From an uncultured Dehalococcoidia bacterium (GTDB lineage Bacteria > Chloroflexota > Dehalococcoidia > Lucifugimonadales > UBA3495): a DNA stretch of 64,000 nt. Under the pieces are notes generated by a model. It worked only from the letters and a program-made list of their open reading frames with translations. It did not search any database and was not told the origin of the DNA. Both the position numbers and the translations under genes were made by a program. Below are positions 17,517-25,224 of the stretch, one piece after another; the first letter of the stretch is position 1; every line of letters starts with the position of its first letter. Location: NCBI GenBank assembly GCA_958296445.1, contig OY282565.1, forward strand, positions 1,157,936-1,221,935, given 5' to 3'.

Positions 17517-19136
17517 ATGCCGGGACGCAGGCGCAAAAATCCAGGCCGACGCTCCGTTGTCATTGCTCCGATAGTCAACTCGCCCGGCTTATCCGAGCGA
17601 ATCGGTTATCTGGCCTCTCAACAGCGGATGGCCTATAACCAGTCCGTGGAATGGTTAAACCGGGATCCCGGTTTGGCCCTGATGGTCAGCGACAATAAAG
17701 GCGTTCCTCGCCGCCGCTCTTTATGTGGGCGTATATCCGACCTTCTGGAATCAAAATCCACTGAGCTTCACGGACTGGATTCTGAAAAAAAGGCGAAATG
17801 GATTACTCCGCCAAAGAACGGCCATAACTCGACGCCCCGCTGGGTACACGACGCCGGTGCCAGCCTGGCCCATCAGGCCCAGCAAAAATTCGCCGCCGAC
17901 CGCCAGCTAAGGCTTGCCGAAATCCGGCGTATCGAAGACAAACGCCACTGGTGGGCCAAAAACCCCCCGAAAACGCCCATTCAATTGAGTAACCTGGAAA
18001 AGGAAGAAAGGCGATATGCCCGCTTGACCCGTAGCCACCGCCGGACTCTGGGATTCCGCACCCGCAAACACGGAACGCAGACCCTGGAAGTAAACAACAA
18101 TCAGGTGTTTACCGTTACCCCCGACCGGATGTCTATTTGGATCGGGTCTAAACGCAAAGGCGGGTTTCGTATCCCGCTGCCCCGTCCCTTGCCAAAAGAC
18201 GCGGAAGTTCGTTCTCTCCGCCTAGTGGAAAAACGGCGCGGGCGTATGGAAATAGCCAACCGCCCGCTGCCCGCCGTGGAGTACGAGGCCCATATAGCCG
18301 TTGAAATCGCTCAAACCCCGGCCGCCCCGCCGCCGGAAAGCCTGTGGGATATTGTCGGCGTGGATGTAGGCGTCAAAAAATCGTGGGCCACCTCGGATGG
18401 CGCCTTTTATGACTGGAAAAAAGAAAGCCCGCACTCCTGCAATTGCCCTGCCCCATCACCCCAGGCAGACGGGCGGCGCGGGCGGTTCCGGCATCAGAAA
18501 CGCTGCCGCTTTGCCCGCCCGCAACGCCTGCAAGCCCGGATTATCGCTAAACCGGGCGGTTCCGCCCGGCGCCGGGCCTCCAAACGCCGCAAGAAGCTGG
18601 AGCGTCAACGCCGCGAGCTGTTGCGGATGCGGGCCGCCGACCGCGACCGGGTTTTTACTGCTAATGCCCAAGACTTGCTGGATAAGCGGTATAGTCCGGT
18701 AAGAATGTTGGCCGTGGAAACATTGCGCCTCAAGGATATGATGGCGACGGCCAAAGGCGGGGCCAATGCGCCCGGCAAAAAAGTCCGTCAGAAGTCCGGG
18801 CTTAACCGTTCCCTAGCTGATTCCGCAATGCGCCGGGGCTTGGCTATCCTAGGACAGGAAGCAGCCAAGCGCGGCATACCCGTCGAGGGAGTCAATCCGG
18901 TTCACAGTTCCAATACTTGCTCCAAATGTGGAAATGTAAGCTCGAGCTCGCGCAAGAGCCAAGCAGAGTTCGAGTGTGTAAGTTGCGGATGGCCCGGCAA
19001 TGCCGACACCAACGCAGCTTGCGTCCTCAGATTCAGGTGCTACCAGCAGTGGGTAGACCCGGCGGCCGTCCTCGGACTGCCGTTTGCCGGGGGACTGGAA
19101 AAGTCCTCCGCCGATTACCAGATTCGGCTGTTATAG
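17517..19136 (+). CDS. Compact Cas12/TnpB-like RuvC nuclease (type V-U-like effector)
   Basis: A 539-residue predicted RNA-guided nuclease. The C-terminal half has the split RuvC site of TnpB/Cas12: D283 in DIVGVDVGVKKSWATSDG, E401 in MLAVETLRLKDM, and D497 in GNADTNAACVL. A zinc ribbon (C468, C471, C487, C490; SNTCSKCGN) lies between the last two. SLADSAMRRGLAILGQEAAKRGIPV matches the helix preceding the zinc finger in TnpB. The first 280 residues are basic and would hold the WED/REC region, longer than in a usual 400-residue TnpB. All three acidic residues are present, so cleavage activity is predicted. A CRISPR array starts 168 bp downstream; no cas1, cas2, cas6 or tnpA gene is present. 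By eye its GC and codon use are lower than those of flanking genes, suggesting transfer. It could be Cas12m, Cas12n or Cas12f-like, or a new subtype; a plain TnpB beside an unrelated array cannot be excluded. Confidence 0.8.
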   Translation: MPGRRRKNPGRRSVVIAPIVNSPGLSERIGYLASQQRMAYNQSVEWLNRDPGLALMVSDNKGVPRRRSLCGRISDLLESKSTELHGLDSEKKAKWITPPKNGHNSTPRWVHDAGASLAHQAQQKFAADRQLRLAEIRRIEDKRHWWAKNPPKTPIQLSNLEKEERRYARLTRSHRRTLGFRTRKHGTQTLEVNNNQVFTVTPDRMSIWIGSKRKGGFRIPLPRPLPKDAEVRSLRLVEKRRGRMEIANRPLPAVEYEAHIAVEIAQTPAAPPPESLWDIVGVDVGVKKSWATSDGAFYDWKKESPHSCNCPAPSPQADGRRGRFRHQKRCRFARPQRLQARIIAKPGGSARRRASKRRKKLERQRRELLRMRAADRDRVFTANAQDLLDKRYSPVRMLAVETLRLKDMMATAKGGANAPGKKVRQKSGLNRSLADSAMRRGLAILGQEAAKRGIPVEGVNPVHSSNTCSKCGNVSSSSRKSQAEFECVSCGWPGNADTNAACVLRFRCYQQWVDPAAVLGLPFAGGLEKSSADYQIRLL

Positions 19137-19304
19137 CCGGATTTAGTATGAGGAAAGGCGCAAAACGCAACCCCGGACGCTGCGGCGCGAGGCTTCGGCC
19201 AGGGCCCGGAGCAAAGGGGCGGAGTTCAGGGGCCACCCTGAACCCCAAGGCGCTTAAACACTGCGAACCGCGCACATTGCAATACTAGATATTGCCCCCA
19301 AAGG
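19137..19304 (+). other. Effector-array spacer with strong stem-loop (leader or guide-RNA candidate)
   Basis: This 168-bp non-coding stretch contains a perfect 8-bp stem-loop at 19224-19243 (GTTCAGGG, loop GCCA, CCCTGAAC). It extends to about 10 bp past a bulged A. A GGC-TTCG-GCC mini-hairpin lies at 19191-19200. AACCCC followed after three bases by GCGC (19241-19253) can pair with the GCGC and GGGGTT parts of the CRISPR repeat, a weak anti-repeat. The position fits an array leader, a tracrRNA, or the omega-RNA found at the 3' end of TnpB genes. The sequence alone does not decide. Confidence 0.45.
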
Positions 19305-19698
19305 GCTTGAGCCACGGGCGCGGGGGTTTTCCTTCCATGAGAATGCGGACACGGTGTGTCGGGGCGCTTGAGCCACGGGCGCGGGGGTTTTCCGGGCGAA
19401 TGACGACGGCGGCGGGCGGAAAAAAGGCTTGAGCCACGGGCGCGGGGGTTTTCCGTTTAGAGAGCGGGAACGGCAAGCGGAATATGAGCTTGAGCCACGG
19501 GCGCGGGGGTTTTCCAATCACGATGAGGCCCAGCGTCCGCGACAGCGGGCTTGAGCCACGGGCGCGGGGGTTTTCCGGCGGAATGAGGAAACGGCGGGGC
19601 AGGCTTCCGGCTTGAGCCACGGGCGCGGGGGTTTTCCGTTTACGGCGGTGCAGGCCGAGTATATGCGGCAGCTTGAGCCACGGGCGCGGGGGTTTTCC
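19305..19698. CRISPR. CRISPR array, 7 repeats of 28 bp and 6 spacers of 33 bp
   Basis: Seven identical 28-bp repeats (beginning GCTTGAGCCACGGGCG and ending GGGGTTTTCC) start at 19305, 19366, 19427, 19488, 19549, 19610 and 19671. Every spacer is exactly 33 bp and all six differ. The 61-bp period is that of classical type I-E arrays (29+32), and on the minus strand the repeat core CCCCCGCGCC matches the I-E stem region. No repeat is degenerate, so the orientation and leader end cannot be read from decay. Bases flanking the repeat vary, fixing its limits. The array follows the Cas12-like gene and ends exactly at the gnd remnant. Confidence 0.95.
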
Positions 19699-20090
19699 TG
19701 GTGCATAACGGCGTAGAATACGCCCTGATGCAATCCTACGCCGAGGGTTTCGAGCTGCTGGCCGCCAAAGAGGAATTCAATCTCGACCTAGCCGCCATCG
19801 CCGACACTTGGCGCCACGGCAGCGTCGTCCGTTCCTGGCTACTGGAGCTGGCCGCCGCCGCCCTCAAGGACGACCCAAGACTGGAAACCCTGCAAGCCTA
19901 CGTAGACGATTCCGGCGAAGGCCGCTGGACGGTGCAGGAATCGGTAGACCTAGCGGTGCCGCTGCCGGCCATCACCGCCGCCTTGCAACAGCGTTTCCGC
20001 TCGCGGCAGGACGGCCCCCTAGGGGCCAGACTCCTCGCCGCCCTGCGCCAGCAGTTCGGCGGCCACTCCGTCCGCCGCGCCGGCGAATAA
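19699..20090 (+). pseudogene. gnd: 6-phosphogluconate dehydrogenase, 3' remnant
   Basis: Only the last 129 or so residues of a roughly 300-residue decarboxylating dehydrogenase (NAD/GndA type) remain. VHNGVEYALMQSYAEGFELL, DTWRHGSVVRSWLLEL and the C-terminal LLAALRQQFGGHSV are clear family segments. The NADP-binding N-terminal domain and the catalytic lysine of the KMVHNG motif are gone; the coding sequence starts right after the last CRISPR repeat. A GTG at 19701 opens the frame but has no ribosome site, so the product would be inactive. Its place between pgi and zwf shows that an intact gnd once stood here. Confidence 0.88.
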
Positions 20091-20112
20091 CCTGTCCGGG
20101 GGCAGTTGCCGT

Positions 20113-21579
20113 ATGGCAGAGCAAACCACCACCATCGTCATTTTCGGTGCCTCGGGCGACTTGACCACCAAAAAGCTCGCCCCCGCCCTAGCCGACCTCT
20201 ACGCCAAAGGCCGCCTGGCCCCCGAGGTGCAAATCGTCGGCGTCGCCCGCAGCGAAATGAACGCCCAAGAATTCAGCGCGTCCTTCTACGACGGCTTCGG
20301 CCCGGCGGCCCACTTCCCCCCCGCGCCCGAAACCTGGCAAGACTTTTCCCGCCGGATTCACTGCTGCTATGGCGACGTCCTAGCCCCCGACGGCTTGGAC
20401 GGCCTAGAGCGTACCCTGGCCGCCGTCGAATCGCCCGATAAACCCGCCAACCGCCTCTACTACCTGGCCCTAGCCCCCTCCCTGTTCGCCCCCGCCGCCC
20501 TCGCTATGGGCCGCGCCGGCTACCAGCAGGAAAACGGCTGCTGGCGTCGGCTGGTGGTGGAAAAACCCTTCGGCATTGACCTCAACACCGCTATGGAGCT
20601 CAACCGCGTCATCCATTCCGTATTCGCCGAGCATCAGGTCTACCGCATAGACCACTACTTGGGCAAAGAAACAGTGCAAAACCTGCTGGTTTTCCGTTTC
20701 GCCAACGCCATTTTCGAGCCGCTATGGTCTCGAAACTACATAGACAACATCCAAATCACCGTCGCCGAGTCCGTATCCATCGCCGACCGCGCCGCCTACT
20801 ACGACAACGCCGGAGTGCTGCGCGATATGTTCCAGAGCCACCTGCTCCAGTTGCTGGCGGTAGTAGCGATGGAGCCGCCCTCCACCTTCGAGGCCGACAC
20901 CCTCCGCAACGAAAAAGTCAAAGTGCTGGAGTCCGTGCGCCGCATCCCCAGCCAAGACGCCGCCGCCTGCGTCGTTCAAGGCCAGTACGACGGCTATCTC
21001 GACGAACCCGGCGTACCCCCAGGTTCTCGCACCCCCACCTACGCCGCCCTGCGCCTAGACGTAGACAACTGGCGCTGGCAGGGCGTCCCCTTTTACCTGC
21101 GCTCCGGCAAGGCATTGACCAACAAGCGCACCGAAGTCCTGATACAGTTCCGCCGCCCGCCCCATCTGATTTTCCCCCAAGGCCCCAGCGGCGACATCAC
21201 CTCCAACACCTTGTCCATCTGCCTCCAGCCCAACGAAGGCGTACATCTCGAGTTCCAGGCCAAAGCCCCCGACTCCACCCTGGACCTCCGCCCGGTGAAC
21301 CTAGAGTTTAACTACGAGGACTCCTTCGGCGGCCAAGAAATCCCCGACGCCTACGAGCGCCTGCTGCTCGACGCCCTAAACGGCGACGCCTCCCTATTCA
21401 TCCGCAGCGACGAAATCGAACAATCCTGGAGCATAATAGACCCCCTAATCCACGGCCTCTCCCAACCCCCAACCCGCCCCCCCGAAATCTACGACCCCGG
21501 CACCGAAGGCCCCTACGCCGCCGACGACTTCCTAGCCCGAGACGGCCGCGCCTGGCTAGGCAAATGCATAGGCGGCTAA
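20113..21579 (+). CDS. zwf: Glucose-6-phosphate 1-dehydrogenase
   Basis: A 488-residue first enzyme of the oxidative pentose phosphate pathway. The NADP-binding motif FGASGDLTTKKL lies at residues 10-21. The substrate-binding active-site segment YRIDHYLGKETVQN is at about residues 178-191, and VPFYLRSGKAL and FNYEDSFGGQEIPDAYERLLLDAL are typical. The ATG at 20113 follows the gnd remnant by 22 bp, so it was probably translated from a gnd-zwf message and now depends on whatever promoter reads through the array or lies in the remnant. Confidence 0.93.
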   Translation: MAEQTTTIVIFGASGDLTTKKLAPALADLYAKGRLAPEVQIVGVARSEMNAQEFSASFYDGFGPAAHFPPAPETWQDFSRRIHCCYGDVLAPDGLDGLERTLAAVESPDKPANRLYYLALAPSLFAPAALAMGRAGYQQENGCWRRLVVEKPFGIDLNTAMELNRVIHSVFAEHQVYRIDHYLGKETVQNLLVFRFANAIFEPLWSRNYIDNIQITVAESVSIADRAAYYDNAGVLRDMFQSHLLQLLAVVAMEPPSTFEADTLRNEKVKVLESVRRIPSQDAAACVVQGQYDGYLDEPGVPPGSRTPTYAALRLDVDNWRWQGVPFYLRSGKALTNKRTEVLIQFRRPPHLIFPQGPSGDITSNTLSICLQPNEGVHLEFQAKAPDSTLDLRPVNLEFNYEDSFGGQEIPDAYERLLLDALNGDASLFIRSDEIEQSWSIIDPLIHGLSQPPTRPPEIYDPGTEGPYAADDFLARDGRAWLGKCIGG

Positions 21580-21599
21580 CCCCCCCACCATTCCCACCT

Positions 21600-21862
21600 T
21601 CCCCGTCATTCCCGCCATCCCCCCGTCATTCCCGCGAAAGCGGGAATCCAGCAGTATCAAGGGCAAGAGAACGTAAGAAAAAATTGCGAAATCACTACCG
21701 CCCGTCTGTCATTCCAAGCAAACATCTGTCATTCTGAGCAAAGCGAAGAATCTCACCTTGTCTGGTGAGACCCTTCCCATAGCCCAAGGACACAAAGGGA
21801 AACCCCGCAATCCTCTCGGAAAAATCCTGAAAATCCTTGAATCCTGCAAATCCTGATTCAGA
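21600..21862. repeat. Family E hairpin, family A and family B repeats
   Basis: The 370-bp gap after zwf holds a hairpin ATTCCCGC-GAAA-GCGGGAAT (21628-21647, family E; also near 46.03 and 57.25 kb), a family A unit (about 21715) and a family B half (about 21845). The hairpin may act as a weak terminator for zwf. Confidence 0.75.
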
Positions 21863-21949
21863 CAAAAACCCCGAAAATCCCATAATCCGGCAAACCCCCA
21901 TCCAGACAAAAACCCCAAAAACCCCCACAACCCACAAAAGGATAAAGCT

Positions 21950-24103
21950 ATGTCCCAAGTACGCATCGGCGTAGACATCGGCGGCACCTTCACCGACATC
22001 GTGTTCCTAGACAACGACGGCCAGGCACTCACCCGCAAAGTAGCCAGCACCCCCGACGACTACAGCCGCGCCGTCCTAAACGGCATCCGCGCCGGTATGG
22101 ACGAGCTAGGCATCGCCCCCAACGCCGTAACCGAAGTCGGCCACGGCTTCACCGTCGCCACCAACGCCATCATCGAGCAAAAAGGCGCCCACACCGCCCT
22201 AATCACCACCGAGGGCTTCCGCGACATCCTAGAATTCCGCCGCAACCGCACCCCCCGCCTCTATGACCTCTACTACGAAAAATCCCCCGCCCTAGTAAAG
22301 CGCCAGCACCGCCTCGAAGTCGCCGAAAGGCTCAACTTCCGCGGCGAAGTCCTCCGCCCCCTAGACACCGCCGACGTCGACCGCGCCGCCCAGGCAGTCC
22401 TGGACAGCGGCGCCGAATCGGTGGCAGTATGCCTGCTCCATTCCTACGCCAACCCCGCCCATGAGCAATACATAGCCCAGGTCCTGCGGGAACGCGCCCC
22501 CGGCGCAATCCTAACCCTCTCCTCCGACCTGCTCCCCGAAATGAAAGAATACGAGCGCACCAGCACCACCGTTATCAACAGCTACGTCCGCCCCGTAGTG
22601 GAGCGATACCTCACCCTCCTGACCCAAGGGCTGGAAGCAATGGGCATAACCGTGCCGCTGTCCGTAATGCAGTCCAACGGCGGCCTAGCCACCTCCGGCA
22701 TCGCTATGGAGCGTCCGGTCTACTGCATCGAATCCGGCCCCGCCGCCGGAGTCGTCGGCGCCTTCCACTTGGGCCGCCGCCTGAATCTGCCCAACCTGAT
22801 GACCCTAGATATGGGCGGCACCACCGCCAAGGCGTCCATCATCGAAAACGGCGAAATGTTGCAAGCCCCCGAATACGAAGTCGGCGGCGGCATCAGCGTC
22901 GGCCACCGCCTCCTGCGCGGCAGCGGCCACATCCTCCGCGTCCCCGCCATTGACCTAGCCGAAGTCGGCGCCGGCGGCGGCAGCATCGCCACCGTTGACC
23001 GCAGCGGCTCCCTCCGCGTCGGCCCCCAGAGCGCCGGCGCCTTCCCCGGCCCCGCCTGCTACCGCCTCGGCGGCCAAGACGCCACCGTCACCGACGCCGA
23101 CGTCCTACTAGGCTACCTAAACCCCCAGCACCTCTTGGCCGGGGATTTCCCCATAGACGCCGAACTGGCCCGCCGCGCCATTTCCGACAACGTAGCCCGC
23201 CCCCTAAACCTGTCCGACGTCGAAGCCGCCCACGGAATCCACCTCTTGGTAAACTCCAATATGGGCCGCGCCCTCCGGGCCGTTTCCAGCGAGCGCGGCC
23301 GCGACCCCCGCCGCTTCGACCTAATCTGCTTCGGCGGCGGCGGCCCGGTTCACGCCGCCGGCCTAGCCGAAATGCTAGACATCACCCGCGTAGTAATCCC
23401 ACCCTTCCCCGGCGTATTCAGCAGCTTCGGCCTGCTGGTAGCCGACGTCGAGCATCACTTCGTCCAGACCCACTTCAAGACCTTCGACGAAATACACCTC
23501 CCCACCCTAGCAGCCCTAGCCGAAAATATGTGGCAGGAAGGCCAACGCCAACTCCGCCTAGAAGGCTTCGCCGACGACCGCCACCAACTCATAACCCAGG
23601 CCGATATGAAATACGAGGGCCAAGTATCCGACCTAACCGTAACCGTCCCCCCCGGCCCCATCACCCAAGCAACCCTAACCGCCATAGCCGAAAACTTCGA
23701 CCGCGAACACGAACAGTCCTTCGGCTACCGCACCAACGCCAACTACCAACTGGTAAACATCCGAGTACTAGCCCGCGGCCTACCCCAACACCCCCGAATG
23801 CCCCAAAACCTCCACCCCACCCCCACCCACCCCAACGCCGCCCAAGAGTCCCTTTCGCCCACACGCCCCAACACCCCCCCGCCGCCCACCCAAGAGGGCG
23901 CCCCGCCGCCCACACGCCCAGTCTACTTCGGCCCCAACCGCGGCGGCTGGGCCAACACCCCGGTAGTAACCCGCCCCAGCCTCCAAGCCCAAACCGCCCC
24001 CGGCCCCCTGATAATCGAGGAATACGACTCCACCACAGTAGTCCCCCCGACCTGGAGCGCCACAGTAGACCCCGCCAGCAACATAGTGCTACAACGCCGC
24101 TAA
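21950..24103 (+). CDS. hyuA: Hydantoinase A / N-methylhydantoinase subunit A
   Basis: A 717-residue protein of the HyuA/oxoprolinase family: an ASKHA-fold ATP-dependent subunit acting with HyuB on hydantoins or related lactams. The N-terminal phosphate-1 motif VDIGGTFTDIVF, VTEVGHGFTVATNAIIEQKG and LMTLDMGGTTAKASII are diagnostic. The region around residues 613-660 is an unusual Pro-rich insertion (HPTPTHPNAA, RPNTPPPPT) that looks low-complexity. Its HyuB partner lies 7 kb downstream rather than adjacent. AAGGATAAAGCT precedes the ATG. Confidence 0.9.
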   Translation: MSQVRIGVDIGGTFTDIVFLDNDGQALTRKVASTPDDYSRAVLNGIRAGMDELGIAPNAVTEVGHGFTVATNAIIEQKGAHTALITTEGFRDILEFRRNRTPRLYDLYYEKSPALVKRQHRLEVAERLNFRGEVLRPLDTADVDRAAQAVLDSGAESVAVCLLHSYANPAHEQYIAQVLRERAPGAILTLSSDLLPEMKEYERTSTTVINSYVRPVVERYLTLLTQGLEAMGITVPLSVMQSNGGLATSGIAMERPVYCIESGPAAGVVGAFHLGRRLNLPNLMTLDMGGTTAKASIIENGEMLQAPEYEVGGGISVGHRLLRGSGHILRVPAIDLAEVGAGGGSIATVDRSGSLRVGPQSAGAFPGPACYRLGGQDATVTDADVLLGYLNPQHLLAGDFPIDAELARRAISDNVARPLNLSDVEAAHGIHLLVNSNMGRALRAVSSERGRDPRRFDLICFGGGGPVHAAGLAEMLDITRVVIPPFPGVFSSFGLLVADVEHHFVQTHFKTFDEIHLPTLAALAENMWQEGQRQLRLEGFADDRHQLITQADMKYEGQVSDLTVTVPPGPITQATLTAIAENFDREHEQSFGYRTNANYQLVNIRVLARGLPQHPRMPQNLHPTPTHPNAAQESLSPTRPNTPPPPTQEGAPPPTRPVYFGPNRGGWANTPVVTRPSLQAQTAPGPLIIEEYDSTTVVPPTWSATVDPASNIVLQRR

Positions 24104-24126
24104 ACCCCGCCGCATACCCTCACAAA

Positions 24127-24157
24127 AAATTCCCTCTCCCAATGAGAGAGGGAATTT
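24127..24157 (+). terminator. Hairpin terminator after hyuA
   Basis: AAATTCCCTCTC pairs perfectly with GAGAGGGAATTT around a 7-base loop, 23 bp after the hyuA stop. A-rich and T-rich edges allow use in both directions. Confidence 0.65.
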
Positions 24158-24171
24158 ATCAGAAAATCGCA

Positions 24172-24216
24172 AAATCCCCTCCCCCTCCGGGGGAGGGTTA
24201 GGGTGGGGGCGTCCCC
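24172..24216. repeat. Family D repeat
   Basis: TCCCCTCCCCCTCCGGGGGA hairpin unit with the GGTTAGGGTGGGGGCG tail. Confidence 0.7.
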
Positions 24217-24322
24217 CCGGTCATGCCAGCCATAACCGGCCTAGCGCCCGAAATCCCACCCCGCGCCCCAATCCACCCCCCGGAAAGGAACTTAGCAATC
24301 CCCTGAATTATCGCCTTGCCCC

Positions 24323-25018
24323 TTAATTCCCCCCAGCCCAAGCCACCCCATTCAGCACAATCCGCTGAAACTCCGGCGTCTCAAAGCTGCGCCCATCGTG
24401 GCCCAGCAGCAGCACAAACACCTTCCCCTCCCCGTACCCCCGCGTCCACCCCAGCGGATAAGTCCCCCCGGGCATAAACGTAGGCGCCCGCTCCGGCCCC
24501 CAAGGCCAAGTCCCTTCCTCCGCGTCGCCGGTAAGAAAAACGTCATTGCCCTCGTCAAACCGGATGCCCATATACAGCTCATCGTTGGTCACGAAATTGG
24601 CCACCCCCGCCGCCCCCGCGTGCGACGGATTGCCCACATTCACCCGCATCTCGCTGTACGGCGGATGATAGCTCGTGCCGGTAATCCAGCCCCCGCCGGT
24701 TATTTCGTGATACTCCGGCCAGCCCGCCGGAGCGCACCCGGCAATATGCAGGCACACAAAACCCTTGCCCGACCTAATGTAGCGTTTCAGCCCTTCCTGT
24801 TCCCCGTCATCCAGCGCCCAGTCGCCGAAATCGGGCAAATTCTCCCGCCGCGTGTTGAACACCAGCGCATCGTAGCCCCCCATACCAGCGTCATCGGCCA
24901 GAATCGAGGCATCCTCCGTAACCGTAACGCTATGCCCGGCCCCCTTCAGGAACCCCTCCAGCACCGGCGTAGACTCTTCGTAAGGGTGCCGTCCCCCGGA
25001 AATCACCAACAGTTTCAT
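24323..25018 (-). CDS. ThuA-like domain protein
   Basis: A 231-residue protein with the class I glutamine-amidotransferase-like fold of ThuA/trehalose-utilisation proteins. MKLLVISGGRHPYEESTPVLEGF opens it, SGKGFVCLHIAGC is the nucleophile-elbow region, and YHEITGGGW and GKVFVLLLGHDGRSFE are family-typical. The family is linked to sugar metabolism but the reaction is unsettled. It is transcribed alone on the minus strand. Confidence 0.8.
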   Translation of the reverse strand: MKLLVISGGRHPYEESTPVLEGFLKGAGHSVTVTEDASILADDAGMGGYDALVFNTRRENLPDFGDWALDDGEQEGLKRYIRSGKGFVCLHIAGCAPAGWPEYHEITGGGWITGTSYHPPYSEMRVNVGNPSHAGAAGVANFVTNDELYMGIRFDEGNDVFLTGDAEEGTWPWGPERAPTFMPGGTYPLGWTRGYGEGKVFVLLLGHDGRSFETPEFQRIVLNGVAWAGGN

Positions 25019-25025
25019 CAGACCA

Positions 25026-25160
25026 TCCTCCAGTTTCAGAATCCCCCCCTGAGCAAATGTCTATCATTCTGAGCAAAGCCCTGTCATTCTGAGCAAAGCG
25101 AAGAATCCCACCTTATCCCCTCCCCCTCCGGGGGAGGGTTAGGGTGGGGGCGTCCCCCCC
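25026..25160. repeat. Family A and family D repeats
   Basis: Two family A starts (about 25055 and 25080) run into a family D unit (25117-25160) in the 206-bp gap. Confidence 0.7.
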
Positions 25161-25224
25161 ATCCTAAGAACCACGCCGCCGTGAAACAAACCGGGCCAAC
25201 CCCATACACCGGCGCCCCCCCACC

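Noticed and set aside
17517..19136. A complete IS605/IS607 insertion sequence
   Set aside because: No TnpA serine or Y1 transposase gene lies beside the nuclease gene and no transposon ends were found; only the TnpB-like nuclease is present, beside a CRISPR array.
19254..19733. Minus-strand reading frames rich in ENPRARGSS and GKPPRPWLK across the array
   Set aside because: They are translations of the identical 28-bp CRISPR repeats in three frames; the unique 33-bp spacers and exact 61-bp period show a CRISPR array and not a protein repeat.
19701..20090. A 129-residue protein starting with GTG as an independent gene
   Set aside because: It is the C-terminal part of 6-phosphogluconate dehydrogenase with no ribosome site and no cofactor domain, so it is recorded as a gnd remnant.
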